The notes below the pieces were generated by a model. It made no database searches, was not told where the DNA came from, and saw nothing but the letters and a program-made list of their open reading frames with translations. From Aliivibrio fischeri (GTDB lineage: Bacteria; Pseudomonadota; Gammaproteobacteria; Enterobacterales; Vibrionaceae), in the NCBI RefSeq assembly GCF_009727955.1, contig NZ_WOBR01000004.1:993724-1057723 (forward strand): a stretch of DNA of 64,000 nt, read 5' to 3'. Below are positions 48,454 through 57,788 of the stretch, in pieces. Numbering within the stretch: position 1 is the stretch's first letter; each line of letters starts with the position of its first letter. The position numbers and the translations under genes were made by a program.

Positions 48454-49616
48454 TAAATTGTATCTCTTTCTAAAATATTTTCGTCTACTGGAAGCAGTGC
48501 TTCTACAGGTTTATTTGGACATAAAGCACTTTGCATTAAGAACAACTCATCTTTTGCTCTAGATGTCATTACATAGAGGCGTTTTCTCATCGCATCTTGA
48601 TCCGCGCCGATAATCTGAAGCCCATCTAAAATGACATAAACTGTATCAAACTCAATCCCTTTAACCGATTTATCACATAAGACAACAATGCCCCCAGATG
48701 AAAAATCAATATTAACATTACTTTGTTTTTGATTGCTGGAATAACTGGAAACCATTGGTCTTTCATTATCCCTCTTAATATCAATTTGAGAGAACTTTTT
48801 AACGTAATCTTCTCTTTTTGTCTCACTCGCGACTATAACACCGATTAACTTCCCACTGTCTCTATCTGCGGTTCTTAAGATAGTTTCTACGCATGCATTG
48901 ACTGTCGAATAGCTCAAAAGCGTCGGTTTTAACAAAGATGGCCGTTCTGGGAGCTTAGGCAACGGACTAGCTCTGTCTGTATAAAAGTGCTGACAAAACT
49001 TGGCGATTGGCCCTGTATTTCGAAAGTTTTCGTCCAATTCAATAACATCACTCGACGATAACCCTAAGACTTCTTCTAAATCGCGCCTGCTCGAGTTATC
49101 TTCTGTTATCTGTTGATTTTGGTCCCCTACAATAAAAAAGTTCTCAAAACCAAGCTCCATCAGCGACTCATAATAACCAGAGGGTAAATCCTGCCCTTCA
49201 TCTATTATCAGATCTTGCAATAGTATCTTTCCATAATATGAAGAAAAAATCTGTTTAAGCTGTTCGTAGTCTGGATTTACTTCTTTGCGTTTTTTTTCAT
49301 TAGCTGAAGGCGCACGCTCAGGCATAAATTGCTCTGTCAATTGATACTGTGTTTGATATAGCCAACTCATTGCTGTTGTCAGATCACATTCTGACAACTG
49401 TGACGTATGTGCCGCAAGTACGTGGTTAAATGTCAGAACTTTTGGCGTTTTATCTTTGCCTTCATACTTTTTCATTCGATGTAACGCTACTACTGACTTA
49501 CCAGTACCTGGAGCTCCGACCACTAAGTACTGCCCATCTAATGGTAATCTAAGTACCTTTTGCTGTTGTTTAGTAAGATTATGCAGCTGAGGTAATTCGT
49601 TTATTCTTTTACTCAC
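48453..49616 (-). CDS. Short UvrD-like SF1 helicase/ATPase
   Basis: A 387-aa SF1-type ATPase: LTKQQQKVLRLPLDGQ (Q-motif), VVGAPGTGKSVVAL (Walker A), LIIDEGQDLPSG (Walker B), DQNQQI, LDENFRNT, VKGIEFDTVYVILDG and RLYVMTSRAKDELFL. It is much shorter than UvrD (~720 aa), lacking the 1B/2B inserts. It overlaps DrmB by 8 bp. A partner for DrmA is inferred from operon structure. Confidence 0.85.
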   Translation of the reverse strand: MSKRINELPQLHNLTKQQQKVLRLPLDGQYLVVGAPGTGKSVVALHRMKKYEGKDKTPKVLTFNHVLAAHTSQLSECDLTTAMSWLYQTQYQLTEQFMPERAPSANEKKRKEVNPDYEQLKQIFSSYYGKILLQDLIIDEGQDLPSGYYESLMELGFENFFIVGDQNQQITEDNSSRRDLEEVLGLSSSDVIELDENFRNTGPIAKFCQHFYTDRASPLPKLPERPSLLKPTLLSYSTVNACVETILRTADRDSGKLIGVIVASETKREDYVKKFSQIDIKRDNERPMVSSYSSNQKQSNVNIDFSSGGIVVLCDKSVKGIEFDTVYVILDGLQIIGADQDAMRKRLYVMTSRAKDELFLMQSALCPNKPVEALLPVDENILERDTI

Positions 49617-51534
49617 TTAAGTTCTCTCTTATGAATTCCACTAAAGATGGGACTCCATGCTCCCTATCACCTTTAATCAATACCCGATCTAAAAAGACAT
49701 TGCCGTAATCACAACTAGTATCAGGTACTAAAGTGCAGCCGTGACATGCCGCCCTGTTGAGACCATCTCTCCCCTGTCCACCATGGTCGGAACATACAGG
49801 ATCAAGGGTACACCACTGCGCTCTTTTGATTGCACTGTCCAAAATAGCCAAAAAAGACTTAGGCTCAGCTAATTCCATAAGCCCACCTAAAGATCCACTT
49901 TTATCAGCTACTGCTGTGTATATCAAAAAACCATTCATATCAGCTTCTCTAGAAGAGTAAATCCGTTCAGATAAAGATGAAGCCGGATAACCGCATTTGT
50001 CTTCAAGCTCCCTGATAAATAGGTGTGACAGCGTATGCAATAGAACAAATTCGGGCGTAAGCTCGTCAACAACTAACTGGCTTTCAGATTGCTCGTAGTG
50101 AAGTGCTAGCTCATTTACTCTTCTTGCTATTACTTCATTACTAGCCCACGTTCGTAGCCAGTTGGTGTTTAAACTGATGAAAATCCCTTCCCCATAAAGG
50201 TTGATTGCAGGAAGCCATTCTGCATCACCTATAATATTTGGTTGAACAACTTGAGGTTTATAATCATCTTTACCTTCCGAGCCCTTTGATTTATTATCAG
50301 GTTCGTTTACAGGCTCTAGATCCCGTTGGGATCGTAAAAAACCATTAAAGACTTGAACTTTTCTAAGCCGTTCAACTTTGATCAAATCTTTAATTATATA
50401 ACTTATATAAAGAAGATCCTGTGGTAAATATAACCTTAATTCGTTGAAGAAACTGGTCAAGTGCAGAGTTTTAAAATCAGCTGATGGCGAAAATGTTTGC
50501 TTTGTAATCAAGGCTCCATACTCTTCTTCTTTCATCTGACCAGGTGTACCTATTAACTCTTGATCCTCATTTTCATCACAACCAAACTCATACGCATTAA
50601 GTGCTTTTTCTATCTCCTCAATAGACAAATCAAGCTTTCTTGCTAATTGACTCAACCTCCTTTTTTTTAGTAGATTATTAGGTGCATTCAAAATACCATC
50701 AAAATCATCGGAATACTTCAGCACATCACCAATTTCAGTCGAGCCACCGTCATTATTGGATTCTGGGGGGATTACTAAGCCCTCACTAACAATCGGCGAG
50801 TAAACGCTAGGGTGGTTTATTTCAACGACTTCACCTTTTCGCTTTATACCATCAGGCTCTTTAGGGACGGTTTCACATATCCAAGGCTGTGGTTTAATCG
50901 GTTTTAAACCCAACTTAGATGGTTCGAACTTAGTAACACTGCTGCAGTTTGTACAAGTTACTTCATGACGTCCGTTTTTAAATTTGACTTGAAGATAGTT
51001 AGAATGATGTGAGCGATAACATTTTTCCTGTCCCCCCATTGGAGGGGTTACGTGTTTCGCTTCATCGTCATAGGTGTAATGACATAGATAGTTCCAACCG
51101 ACATCATCAAGATTGCCAAAATTATCAACAACGCAATATGTTCCTTGACTCATAACCCCAGAGCTACAGTTTGTGCAGCGAGGTTTACTCGTTGATTTGT
51201 GTGGATTATGAAGCCAAGGATTTAAATCTAATTGGCCACACTCCACACATTGCAAATAATTAGGAAATAGAACCGCAGGGATAGCTTTTTCGAGATCACT
51301 ATCATTATCTTCATTTCCAGTGGGTGGTAGGTATAGTCTTTGCGGAACCTCAAGACATCTTTGAATTCGCCTAACATTCTTTAATTCGTTTTTATTATCT
51401 GGAATACCACTCGAAAACCAATGCCGAGTATCAACTATAACTCCCGTATAGTCATTCTCCAATCGAGCAATACTTCCAACACCTTGTTGTGCAGCGATAT
51501 GTGATAACCGTATTGCAGTCAATTGTTTCTTCAT
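49609..51534 (-). CDS. drmB: DrmB-like DUF1998 protein
   Basis: A 641-aa protein. Cysteine pairs for zinc: CVECGQLDLNPW, CTNCSSG, CTNCSSV. The DUF1998 region at the C-terminus has LLHTLSHLFIRELEDKCGYP, SSLSERIYS, CSDHGGQGRDGLNRAACHGC and TSCDYGN. In DISARM, DrmB pairs with DrmA to form the core complex that recognises and engages foreign DNA. It sits directly after DrmA with an ATGA overlap, as in DISARM. Confidence 0.87.
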   Translation of the reverse strand: MKKQLTAIRLSHIAAQQGVGSIARLENDYTGVIVDTRHWFSSGIPDNKNELKNVRRIQRCLEVPQRLYLPPTGNEDNDSDLEKAIPAVLFPNYLQCVECGQLDLNPWLHNPHKSTSKPRCTNCSSGVMSQGTYCVVDNFGNLDDVGWNYLCHYTYDDEAKHVTPPMGGQEKCYRSHHSNYLQVKFKNGRHEVTCTNCSSVTKFEPSKLGLKPIKPQPWICETVPKEPDGIKRKGEVVEINHPSVYSPIVSEGLVIPPESNNDGGSTEIGDVLKYSDDFDGILNAPNNLLKKRRLSQLARKLDLSIEEIEKALNAYEFGCDENEDQELIGTPGQMKEEEYGALITKQTFSPSADFKTLHLTSFFNELRLYLPQDLLYISYIIKDLIKVERLRKVQVFNGFLRSQRDLEPVNEPDNKSKGSEGKDDYKPQVVQPNIIGDAEWLPAINLYGEGIFISLNTNWLRTWASNEVIARRVNELALHYEQSESQLVVDELTPEFVLLHTLSHLFIRELEDKCGYPASSLSERIYSSREADMNGFLIYTAVADKSGSLGGLMELAEPKSFLAILDSAIKRAQWCTLDPVCSDHGGQGRDGLNRAACHGCTLVPDTSCDYGNVFLDRVLIKGDREHGVPSLVEFIRENLSE

Positions 51535-54500
51535 CGCTTTAATCCTCGAAAAGTTTTTACTAGGGTGCTATCTTCCACAGTTCGCATCGACGTTTGAACT
51601 TCCCAGAGACCATCCCTCATTGAATCATGAATTTTCATCAATGAATTAGAAGCTCTGTCTTTACTATTAAAATGGAGTTGCCTTTTACTTTCTTTGCTTT
51701 CCTTTGCATAATGACACCATTCATCGACCAACTCATCTAACATATCTAAAGTAGTTGTTAACTTTATCGATTGTTCTAAATTCTGGAGTTCTGTGCTAAA
51801 AGTGCCTTCAATGGCATTCTTTATTCTACCTTTCAAAATTAACACTAATTGCTGAATGTCCTTTCTTGATGCTTGAAATTTATCTGCATCACCATTTTCT
51901 GATAAGCCTATATCAGACATCCTTACTGCAATAACTAAAGTAGCGTGGAGAGCTCGTTTCAGAGCTTGGTATGTAAATGGGGTCAGACTGGTTGGCTCAA
52001 CATAGCGATAGAATGATTCATGGTACGCTCGAAAGTTCTCGTAGTGTGAAAGGCTACTCGTCTGAGATTTATAGTAATTCACAAATACAACGCCTGGTAC
52101 ATCTCCTCGACCGACTCGACTACTTGCTTGAATGTATTCCGAAGTCGTCAACGGCTGACCATTAATAATCATCACAGCTAACCGCTCTACATCAAGACCA
52201 ACCGAAATCATGTTTGTTGATAGGGCTACATCTATAGCGGACTGACTGTCGCACTCTTGCTCCAATTCAGAGAACGTTTGATTGTTTTTTTCCGCTCCCT
52301 GTAATGATGTAAGCGATTTAACGTTAAGAACTCTTTGTAAATTCCTCTTTCTTACAGCAAGTTCATCAGGTGATAAGCTTTCAGAATACTCTAATAATTT
52401 TTCTTGAATTGACCGACTTATTGGCCCTCTAAACGAAGCGTCACTCGTAGCAACGCCTTTCAGACTGCCGTGATATATCAACTGCGTCCACCATGCATCT
52501 CTATAATCAGGCTTTCCTTCAAAGTGCATTTCTGGAGCTACGGCAATTAAACTTGAAAGAGGCTCTAAAGACTCTCTTTTGGCTTTACTAAAAGCCATAT
52601 ACCCAACATATAGACGACCTGCCTTCTCATTAACAGGGATCGTTTTAGCAAAATATGAGTCGTTATGCTCCAAGCCTGCTGGCGGAAATACAGCCGAAGA
52701 TTTGCCATATAGAGCTTTAACTTGCTCACTTGCGTTTCGGATGGTTGCAGTTGATGCTATGTATTTAGGGAAAATTCCACGTTTAACTAAAGCAGCTTCG
52801 ATTCCAACCTCATAGAGACCGACTATTGAGCCTAGCGCCCCCGATATTAAGTGCAGTTCATCTTGAATAATCAATTCGGGCGGGCGTTTACCTTTTCCTC
52901 CAAAAAACACTTCAGCCCTAGAATCCCAAGCTAACATTGCAAATTTATCAACAGTTGCCAAAAGCAGAGTTGGCGGACGATCATATAATGCTTCGTCAAC
53001 TGTTGAACACGGAAGCATTGGCGCTTCACTCGAACCAAACTCACATGAATCATTAGTACATACAAAATCAAAACGGCTATCTGTTGCGACGTAATTACTC
53101 TTATCAAACTTAGATTTGCACCAAGGACATGACGTTATACCTAGTTTTTCAAAATTATTATTAACTAATTCTTGCTGCGCTTGATAGAACGTATTTGGCG
53201 TACTTTTACTTCCGACCCATAAACCTAATGTGAAAGGAGTATTACCTAAAAGATGTTCTGATTTTCTTCTAAGTAACTCAAGAGCACACACGACTTTTGC
53301 GGCACGAACAAACTGCTGCCCCGTCAAAAGTGTTAATGTATAACGCATTATTGCGACAGTACTATCTTGGCTATGGGGATAGACTAAGCGACGATATACA
53401 AAAACCATAGCCATAATCCCTAAGTACGCTTCTGTTTTGCCGCCACCAGTAGGGAACCAAATCAGATCGACCAAATCTCTATTAATATCACCATCATCAA
53501 TAGATGATTTCATGACCATCAAAACAAACGCTAATTGAAACGGCCGCCAATTATACTCTTCAAGTCGTGCTGAACCTTCCCCTGCAGCCATCTGTTTCAA
53601 CATCGCCGCATTCATAAATGCAAATGAGAGCCTGGCACTTTTACTATTTCGAAGAAGTTCTATGCCTTCAGAAATACGTTTATGTGCCTCATTAGCTCGA
53701 TTAACTATATTTTCGGCAACTGGCCTCTCATGCAAATCCATTAATGCAATCGTAGTATGTTGTTTGTCAATCCAATTATGGTAGTCATCTGCAAATTTAG
53801 TAAGGTCATTTAATACATTAAGATCTTTATGACAACTTGATAAGTACTTAAAGTTTAGATGCCTTGTCTCTGATCCTGCCGTATTGGCAGTTACACTAGG
53901 AACTTCAACTTTTGGCATAAAATTGGATTTTATAACTCTGTAGTGGTTTTCAACAGACCAGTCAACACCTACAGCATGCCCAATTGCATAGCTCTTTACA
54001 TTTTTATATCGAAGCTCAAGTTCTTTTTCCTCTTCAGTCAGGAGCGAAAAGTCCTTTTGGGGATAACTCTGCACATCCCCTTTTAGTACAGTACAGCTTA
54101 AGTTCACATCAAAAAGAGTGCTTTTAGCCATTCTACTATCATTTTTTTCGGTATTCGCAACAACTTGCCGATTAGCTAAAGTAACAGTAACGATGAATCC
54201 ATCCTGAAAAGATCTCCAAGTTACATATACTTTTCCTCTAAATTCATTAGGAACCGACGTCGGAAAGATATCTGTTTCGGCTTGAAAATAACTTTTCGTA
54301 GATGGTTTATAAACATCAAGAGAACCTTGATTACTATCCTTCGAAGTTTTTAACCATCGAAGTTTAGATGAAGTATCTGGATTTTCTTCAAAATAAGTGG
54401 CTGAATATTCGATTGAAAGTTGAATTTCACTCCCAATAACATAAAATGAAAAACCTGCAGAAGATGGAGCAGTGCTTGAGGCAACACTGTTTCTTTCTTT

Positions 54501-54653
54501 GCTTAAGTCACTCTTTCTAAGTTCTGGTAATGGTCGAAGCAACCCTATATGAAATAAGTTCAATGGATTTTGATTAACTCCTTCATCCATTGTTCGGATC
54601 AAGTTGTTTTCAACAAAGCTAACAAAACCATTTCTTTCATCTGCAAAATTCAC
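51531..54653 (-). CDS. drmA: DrmA-like SF2 helicase
   Basis: A 1040-aa helicase. An N-terminal ~390 residues of unknown fold precede WFPTGGGKTEA (about 399-409), a zinc-type insert CPWC...CTNDSC (509-537), ATVDKFAML, QDELHLISG (597-605), SATIRNA, STNMISVGLDVERL and QASSRVGRGDVPG. This pattern matches DISARM DrmA. First gene of the operon. No methyltransferase (DrmM) or PLD-type DrmC accompanies it; the place is taken by SF1 and NERD proteins. Confidence 0.87.
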   Translation of the reverse strand: MNFADERNGFVSFVENNLIRTMDEGVNQNPLNLFHIGLLRPLPELRKSDLSKERNSVASSTAPSSAGFSFYVIGSEIQLSIEYSATYFEENPDTSSKLRWLKTSKDSNQGSLDVYKPSTKSYFQAETDIFPTSVPNEFRGKVYVTWRSFQDGFIVTVTLANRQVVANTEKNDSRMAKSTLFDVNLSCTVLKGDVQSYPQKDFSLLTEEEKELELRYKNVKSYAIGHAVGVDWSVENHYRVIKSNFMPKVEVPSVTANTAGSETRHLNFKYLSSCHKDLNVLNDLTKFADDYHNWIDKQHTTIALMDLHERPVAENIVNRANEAHKRISEGIELLRNSKSARLSFAFMNAAMLKQMAAGEGSARLEEYNWRPFQLAFVLMVMKSSIDDGDINRDLVDLIWFPTGGGKTEAYLGIMAMVFVYRRLVYPHSQDSTVAIMRYTLTLLTGQQFVRAAKVVCALELLRRKSEHLLGNTPFTLGLWVGSKSTPNTFYQAQQELVNNNFEKLGITSCPWCKSKFDKSNYVATDSRFDFVCTNDSCEFGSSEAPMLPCSTVDEALYDRPPTLLLATVDKFAMLAWDSRAEVFFGGKGKRPPELIIQDELHLISGALGSIVGLYEVGIEAALVKRGIFPKYIASTATIRNASEQVKALYGKSSAVFPPAGLEHNDSYFAKTIPVNEKAGRLYVGYMAFSKAKRESLEPLSSLIAVAPEMHFEGKPDYRDAWWTQLIYHGSLKGVATSDASFRGPISRSIQEKLLEYSESLSPDELAVRKRNLQRVLNVKSLTSLQGAEKNNQTFSELEQECDSQSAIDVALSTNMISVGLDVERLAVMIINGQPLTTSEYIQASSRVGRGDVPGVVFVNYYKSQTSSLSHYENFRAYHESFYRYVEPTSLTPFTYQALKRALHATLVIAVRMSDIGLSENGDADKFQASRKDIQQLVLILKGRIKNAIEGTFSTELQNLEQSIKLTTTLDMLDELVDEWCHYAKESKESKRQLHFNSKDRASNSLMKIHDSMRDGLWEVQTSMRTVEDSTLVKTFRGLKR

Positions 54654-54992
54654 ATAATCCTCACATAGCTAATAAATTCTGGGAAAAAACTAATCTAGAC
54701 AAATCTTCAAATAATCAATACTTATTAGATAATTAGCTTACTGTACATCCAAACGATTCAATAACTCACTAGTCAATTGATTTAAAACAGATAATACTTC
54801 TATTGTTGAGGACTAACTGCTATCCCAAGTAAGGATAACCGTAATATATTCAATGTGTATACGTTTGACTTTGAGTACGATCAACCACATAAAACAAAAA
54901 ATTATAACTTATTGTTTCCGACTCAATTTGTCGATACCGAAAAAACTAGATTTGGCTAGAAAGCCTTAGAACAGACAAGAGGATAAGAATAA
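54654..54992. other. Upstream region of the DrmAB-like operon
   Basis: 340 bp without an ORF. It presumably holds the operon promoter; no strong sigma-70 pair or operator could be fixed by eye. It ends at the att-type repeat at 54993. Confidence 0.4.
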
Positions 54993-55064
54993 CGAAAAAG
55001 CCCCAGCATTTCTGCTAGGGCTTAAAATGTGGCGGTGAGTGAGAGATTCGAACTCTCGGTACGT
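54993..55064. repeat. att-type direct repeat, middle copy of tRNA-Ser 3' end
   Basis: Terminator hairpin AAGCCC-C-AGCA...TGCT-A-GGGCTT followed by 43 nt (55022-55064) identical to tRNA-Ser sequence 59963-60005. Similarity then breaks at an inserted AAACC-AGA-GGTTT hairpin segment and resumes for 10 nt (GCCGTACACA, 55088-55097), so a larger part of the tRNA was once here. Border between the two integrated segments. Not an intact tRNA. The stretch 55098-55380 holds no supported gene. Confidence 0.85.
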
Positions 55065-55402
55065 CAAACCAGAGGTTTGGTATTGTCGCCGTACACAAAT
55101 CAAAGACTTAAATACTGAATTAAACTACATAATTAGTTATTTGTAGTACTTAGTGTATGCTCTATCTTATTTAAAATAAAGTTATTAATCAAAATTATAA
55201 TATAACACTTCCCCCTTTTAACAGTCACGCACAAACCCTGTTCATGCATACTGTTAACGGTCATTTTTATTTTAAGTGTATACATAATACGCTCATAATA
55301 TTTGTGCCTCCGCGTCACAAAAATAAATCCTAATGCATACTATCTTAATATCAATCAATATTGGTTGGTATTTAATTTAAATTTAATACAGGAGAAACTC
55401 TT

Positions 55403-55876
55403 ATTTCTAATTACCCAAATAAGCATTTACGCTATGTAGCCATGCCTATACCACTATTAAAGATAAATACAATAAAGTCAGTAGATAAAGTATTGTATTC
55501 CGTAATGATGAACGACTATCCTTTCTATTTAAAAGAGAGAGGTGTGTATCAACCTGCAATTAGCATATTAGCAAGAGATACAGGCTCTTCAGAAAGTACA
55601 ATTAAACGCTCTCTATCATCATTAGAAGATTTAGGTTATATATCTGCAATTTCAAAAAAAACTGGATGCGTTACTATATGGCAGGTATATGAAGTTGATA
55701 AAGATGGGCTACCAAAAACGGTTGAAGATGTTATAACTGATAGAATAGAATCCATCACAGGAATAAAATCAAGTACAAGTCAGTATATGGCTACATTAAA
55801 CAATGATACAAGTTCAGGAACTGCCACTTTACCTCAATACTGGGAACCTGAAGATATAGAAGAATCCCCATTTTAA
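55403..55876 (+). CDS. Winged-helix protein of the mobile segment, probable ATT start
   Basis: A helix-turn-helix protein: residues ~30-75 (YQPAISILARDTGSSESTIK, RSLSSLEDLGYISAIS) read as a wHTH like those in phage replication initiators and GntR-like proteins. The first ATG in frame is 55442 (144 aa) with no ribosome site. An AGGAG at 55390-55394 is placed 8 nt before ATT 55403, and the intervening codons ISNYPNKHLRYVA read as protein, so I infer initiation at ATT (157 aa), a rare codon used by infC. A role in replication or control of the element is likely. Confidence 0.65.
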   Translation: MSNYPNKHLRYVAMPIPLLKINTIKSVDKVLYSVMMNDYPFYLKERGVYQPAISILARDTGSSESTIKRSLSSLEDLGYISAISKKTGCVTIWQVYEVDKDGLPKTVEDVITDRIESITGIKSSTSQYMATLNNDTSSGTATLPQYWEPEDIEESPF

Positions 55877-56085
55877 TCATCATTTCATTTTGACACAGGA
55901 CCTTAGGTCATAACGACCTAAGAACCTAGTTCATAGTGCACTACATACTATCCTCTATTCTACCCTCTTACTATCTTATTTAGATTAATACTGTAATAAG
56001 AGATAGAATATAAGATTAGACATCTTTCAGTAACGTTTCTTAAAATAATCGAGGCAATTGTATATATAACTACCTAATTATAAAA

Positions 56086-56745
56086 TTAATTAATAAATCC
56101 ATTATCCATCATACTAGATATGATAATTCTACCTATTTTATCGCTATCACTCTCTTCTAATATTGATAGAACACTTGGTACTTGACGAGCATTATAACCG
56201 CCCAATTTAACATCAAATGCAGCTCGATAAACAATTCCAGCATTATTAACCAACTCTACTTTAACCTTACTTACACTATAAGTTGATACATTATTATCGC
56301 ATGTAATCGAACCTAAATTATTATAGCACTCTTGACCATAATCATTTTCTCCATGAGCTACATTTAAATTAACTCTTAATACATATTCAGAAGAATTACC
56401 TTTTAACTCTCTTTGTATAACTTTTTCACCATCCAAAGCATAGTCACCAGATTTCCCAACAATATTATAGTTTTTAATTTCACCTTTTATTTTTAACTCC
56501 ATCTTACGTGATTTATCCAAACTAGAACCCGAAACTATCAATAAAATAGTATCAGATTGCTCTATTTTAATGTTTTGGTACTTCTTACTAATGAAATTAT
56601 TAATAGTTTTATCTTGCTTCATGGGATACTGACTTCTATCAGTATTCATTGGCGTACACCCACTTAAAGCAAGTACGGCGATTCCAAACAGTATGTTTAC
56701 CTTCTTCAACCCGTTAACCCACATAGATATATAAACCTTATTCAT
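56086..56745 (-). CDS. Putative lipoprotein of the mobile segment
   Basis: A 219-aa protein with N-terminal hydrophobic stretch NILFGIAVLALSGC, a plausible lipobox. The rest is beta-rich (SDTILLIVSGSSLD, VKVELVNNAGIVYRAAFDV) with two further cysteines. Family not recognised. I start at ATG 56745 because GGAG lies 5 nt upstream; an upstream ATG at 56760 is in frame. It is divergent from the Xre gene across about 105 bp, so Xre may control it. Confidence 0.65.
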   Translation of the reverse strand: MNKVYISMWVNGLKKVNILFGIAVLALSGCTPMNTDRSQYPMKQDKTINNFISKKYQNIKIEQSDTILLIVSGSSLDKSRKMELKIKGEIKNYNIVGKSGDYALDGEKVIQRELKGNSSEYVLRVNLNVAHGENDYGQECYNNLGSITCDNNVSTYSVSKVKVELVNNAGIVYRAAFDVKLGGYNARQVPSVLSILEESDSDKIGRIIISSMMDNGFIN

Positions 56746-56850
56746 AACATCTCCATCCAAGATTAAAAGTGCTCCGCACGCAGAACAAAAAGAACTACTT
56801 TAACACCTACACTTTGCTCTACAACCAGAGCAAAGATTGTTGACATAAAA

Positions 56851-57078
56851 ATGACAAAGGCCAATATTGTAGGTGCTCAAATCAGAGCAATAAGAAAAGA
56901 AAAAAAATTAACTCAAGAGCAGTTAACTGCTAGATGTAATCTTGAGGGGTTTGACATAAGTAGAGGAACATTGGCGAAGATTGAAGCAGGCATAAGACAG
57001 GTTATTGATATTGAGGTAGTATTAATATCTAAAGCTTTAAATATTAATATTGATAAATTATTCAACGTTAAAGGCTAA
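56851..57078 (+). CDS. Small Xre-family regulator
   Basis: A 75-aa protein that is almost only an HTH_3 domain: AQIRAIRKEKKLTQEQLTAR, RGTLAKIEAGIRQVIDIE, LNINIDKLF. Probable repressor of the mobile segment, divergent from the lipoprotein gene. Confidence 0.85.
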   Translation: MTKANIVGAQIRAIRKEKKLTQEQLTARCNLEGFDISRGTLAKIEAGIRQVIDIEVVLISKALNINIDKLFNVKG

Positions 57079-57108
57079 CTACAATTTAAGTAGTTAGCCT
57101 AGTTTCAA

Positions 57109-57237
57109 TCACTTTTTACGGACTGGAATTTTAAACATCCCACCATTTTTACGAGTAATTCGTTTACCGTTCACAGTAATATATGGTCTGAAAATATATT
57201 CTACATTTTCATCTTGTTGCGAATTATTAATATTCAT
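57109..57237 (-). CDS. Small 42-aa protein
   Basis: A minus-strand ORF starting MNINNSQQDENVEYIFRPYI and ending FKIPVRKK. AGGA lies about 9 nt before ATG 57237. The motif YITVNGKRI, then basic C-terminus, recalls short conserved proteins found beside integrases in vibrio mobile elements. Function unknown. Confidence 0.5.
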   Translation of the reverse strand: MNINNSQQDENVEYIFRPYITVNGKRITRKNGGMFKIPVRKK

Positions 57238-57399
57238 TTTTTAAGTATCCTACATTTGGTCTACCTCAAAAATGTTGACAAGACACTATATAAAGTCATA
57301 TGCTCAACAAACTTGAGGCAAACTTTTGATTAAAGTACAAGGACTGCAATCCTTGAGCTAAAAGTAATTTCTCTTAAAGGCTTAGGAAACTGCAATTTC

Positions 57400-57573
57400 T
57401 TAAGCCTTTTCCTTACGTACTCCTTTAAACTTCTCCCCATCCATTTTAATATCCATGATACGCCCAGTCTTCGTATCTCTTTTAGCCCAAAGGCCTGATG
57501 GTGTTTGAAATTGAGAGCGGCCTTTTACAGCGCCAATTCTTTTCCCATCACCGTACGGTGCATTTTTAGCCAT
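57400..57573 (-). CDS. Small basic protein typical of integrase neighbourhoods
   Basis: A 57-aa, Lys/Arg/Gly-rich protein (GDGKRIGAVKGRSQF, LWAKRDTKTGRIMDIK, FKGVRKEK). AGGAAAG just before ATG 57573 supports that start over the in-frame 57591. Proteins with this GAVKGRSQ and FKGVRKE pattern are frequent in phage and element accessory genes; function unknown. Confidence 0.65.
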   Translation of the reverse strand: MAKNAPYGDGKRIGAVKGRSQFQTPSGLWAKRDTKTGRIMDIKMDGEKFKGVRKEKA

Positions 57574-57788
57574 AACACTTTCCTTTATCAATTAATAAAA
57601 TCCAACTACATACAGTAGTCACATATACCTTTCATCAAGATATAGAACAATAATACACCTATTAAATGCATGGTCAACGAATAAATTGAAATAAATCGAA
57701 AAAATACATATCAAAATGATACGTATGATTTGATTTTAGCAACAAACCCCCTATAATAATTATAGTTATCTTATCGAGTTTATATCTT

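Noticed and set aside
54993-55100. Second tRNA-Ser gene
   Set aside because: Only the 3' half is present, interrupted by an inserted hairpin; it is an att remnant. The copy at 44924-44950 is even shorter.
55133-55318. 61-aa minus-strand ORF next to the att repeat
   Set aside because: No ribosome site, AT-rich composition and no recognisable pattern; likely chance.
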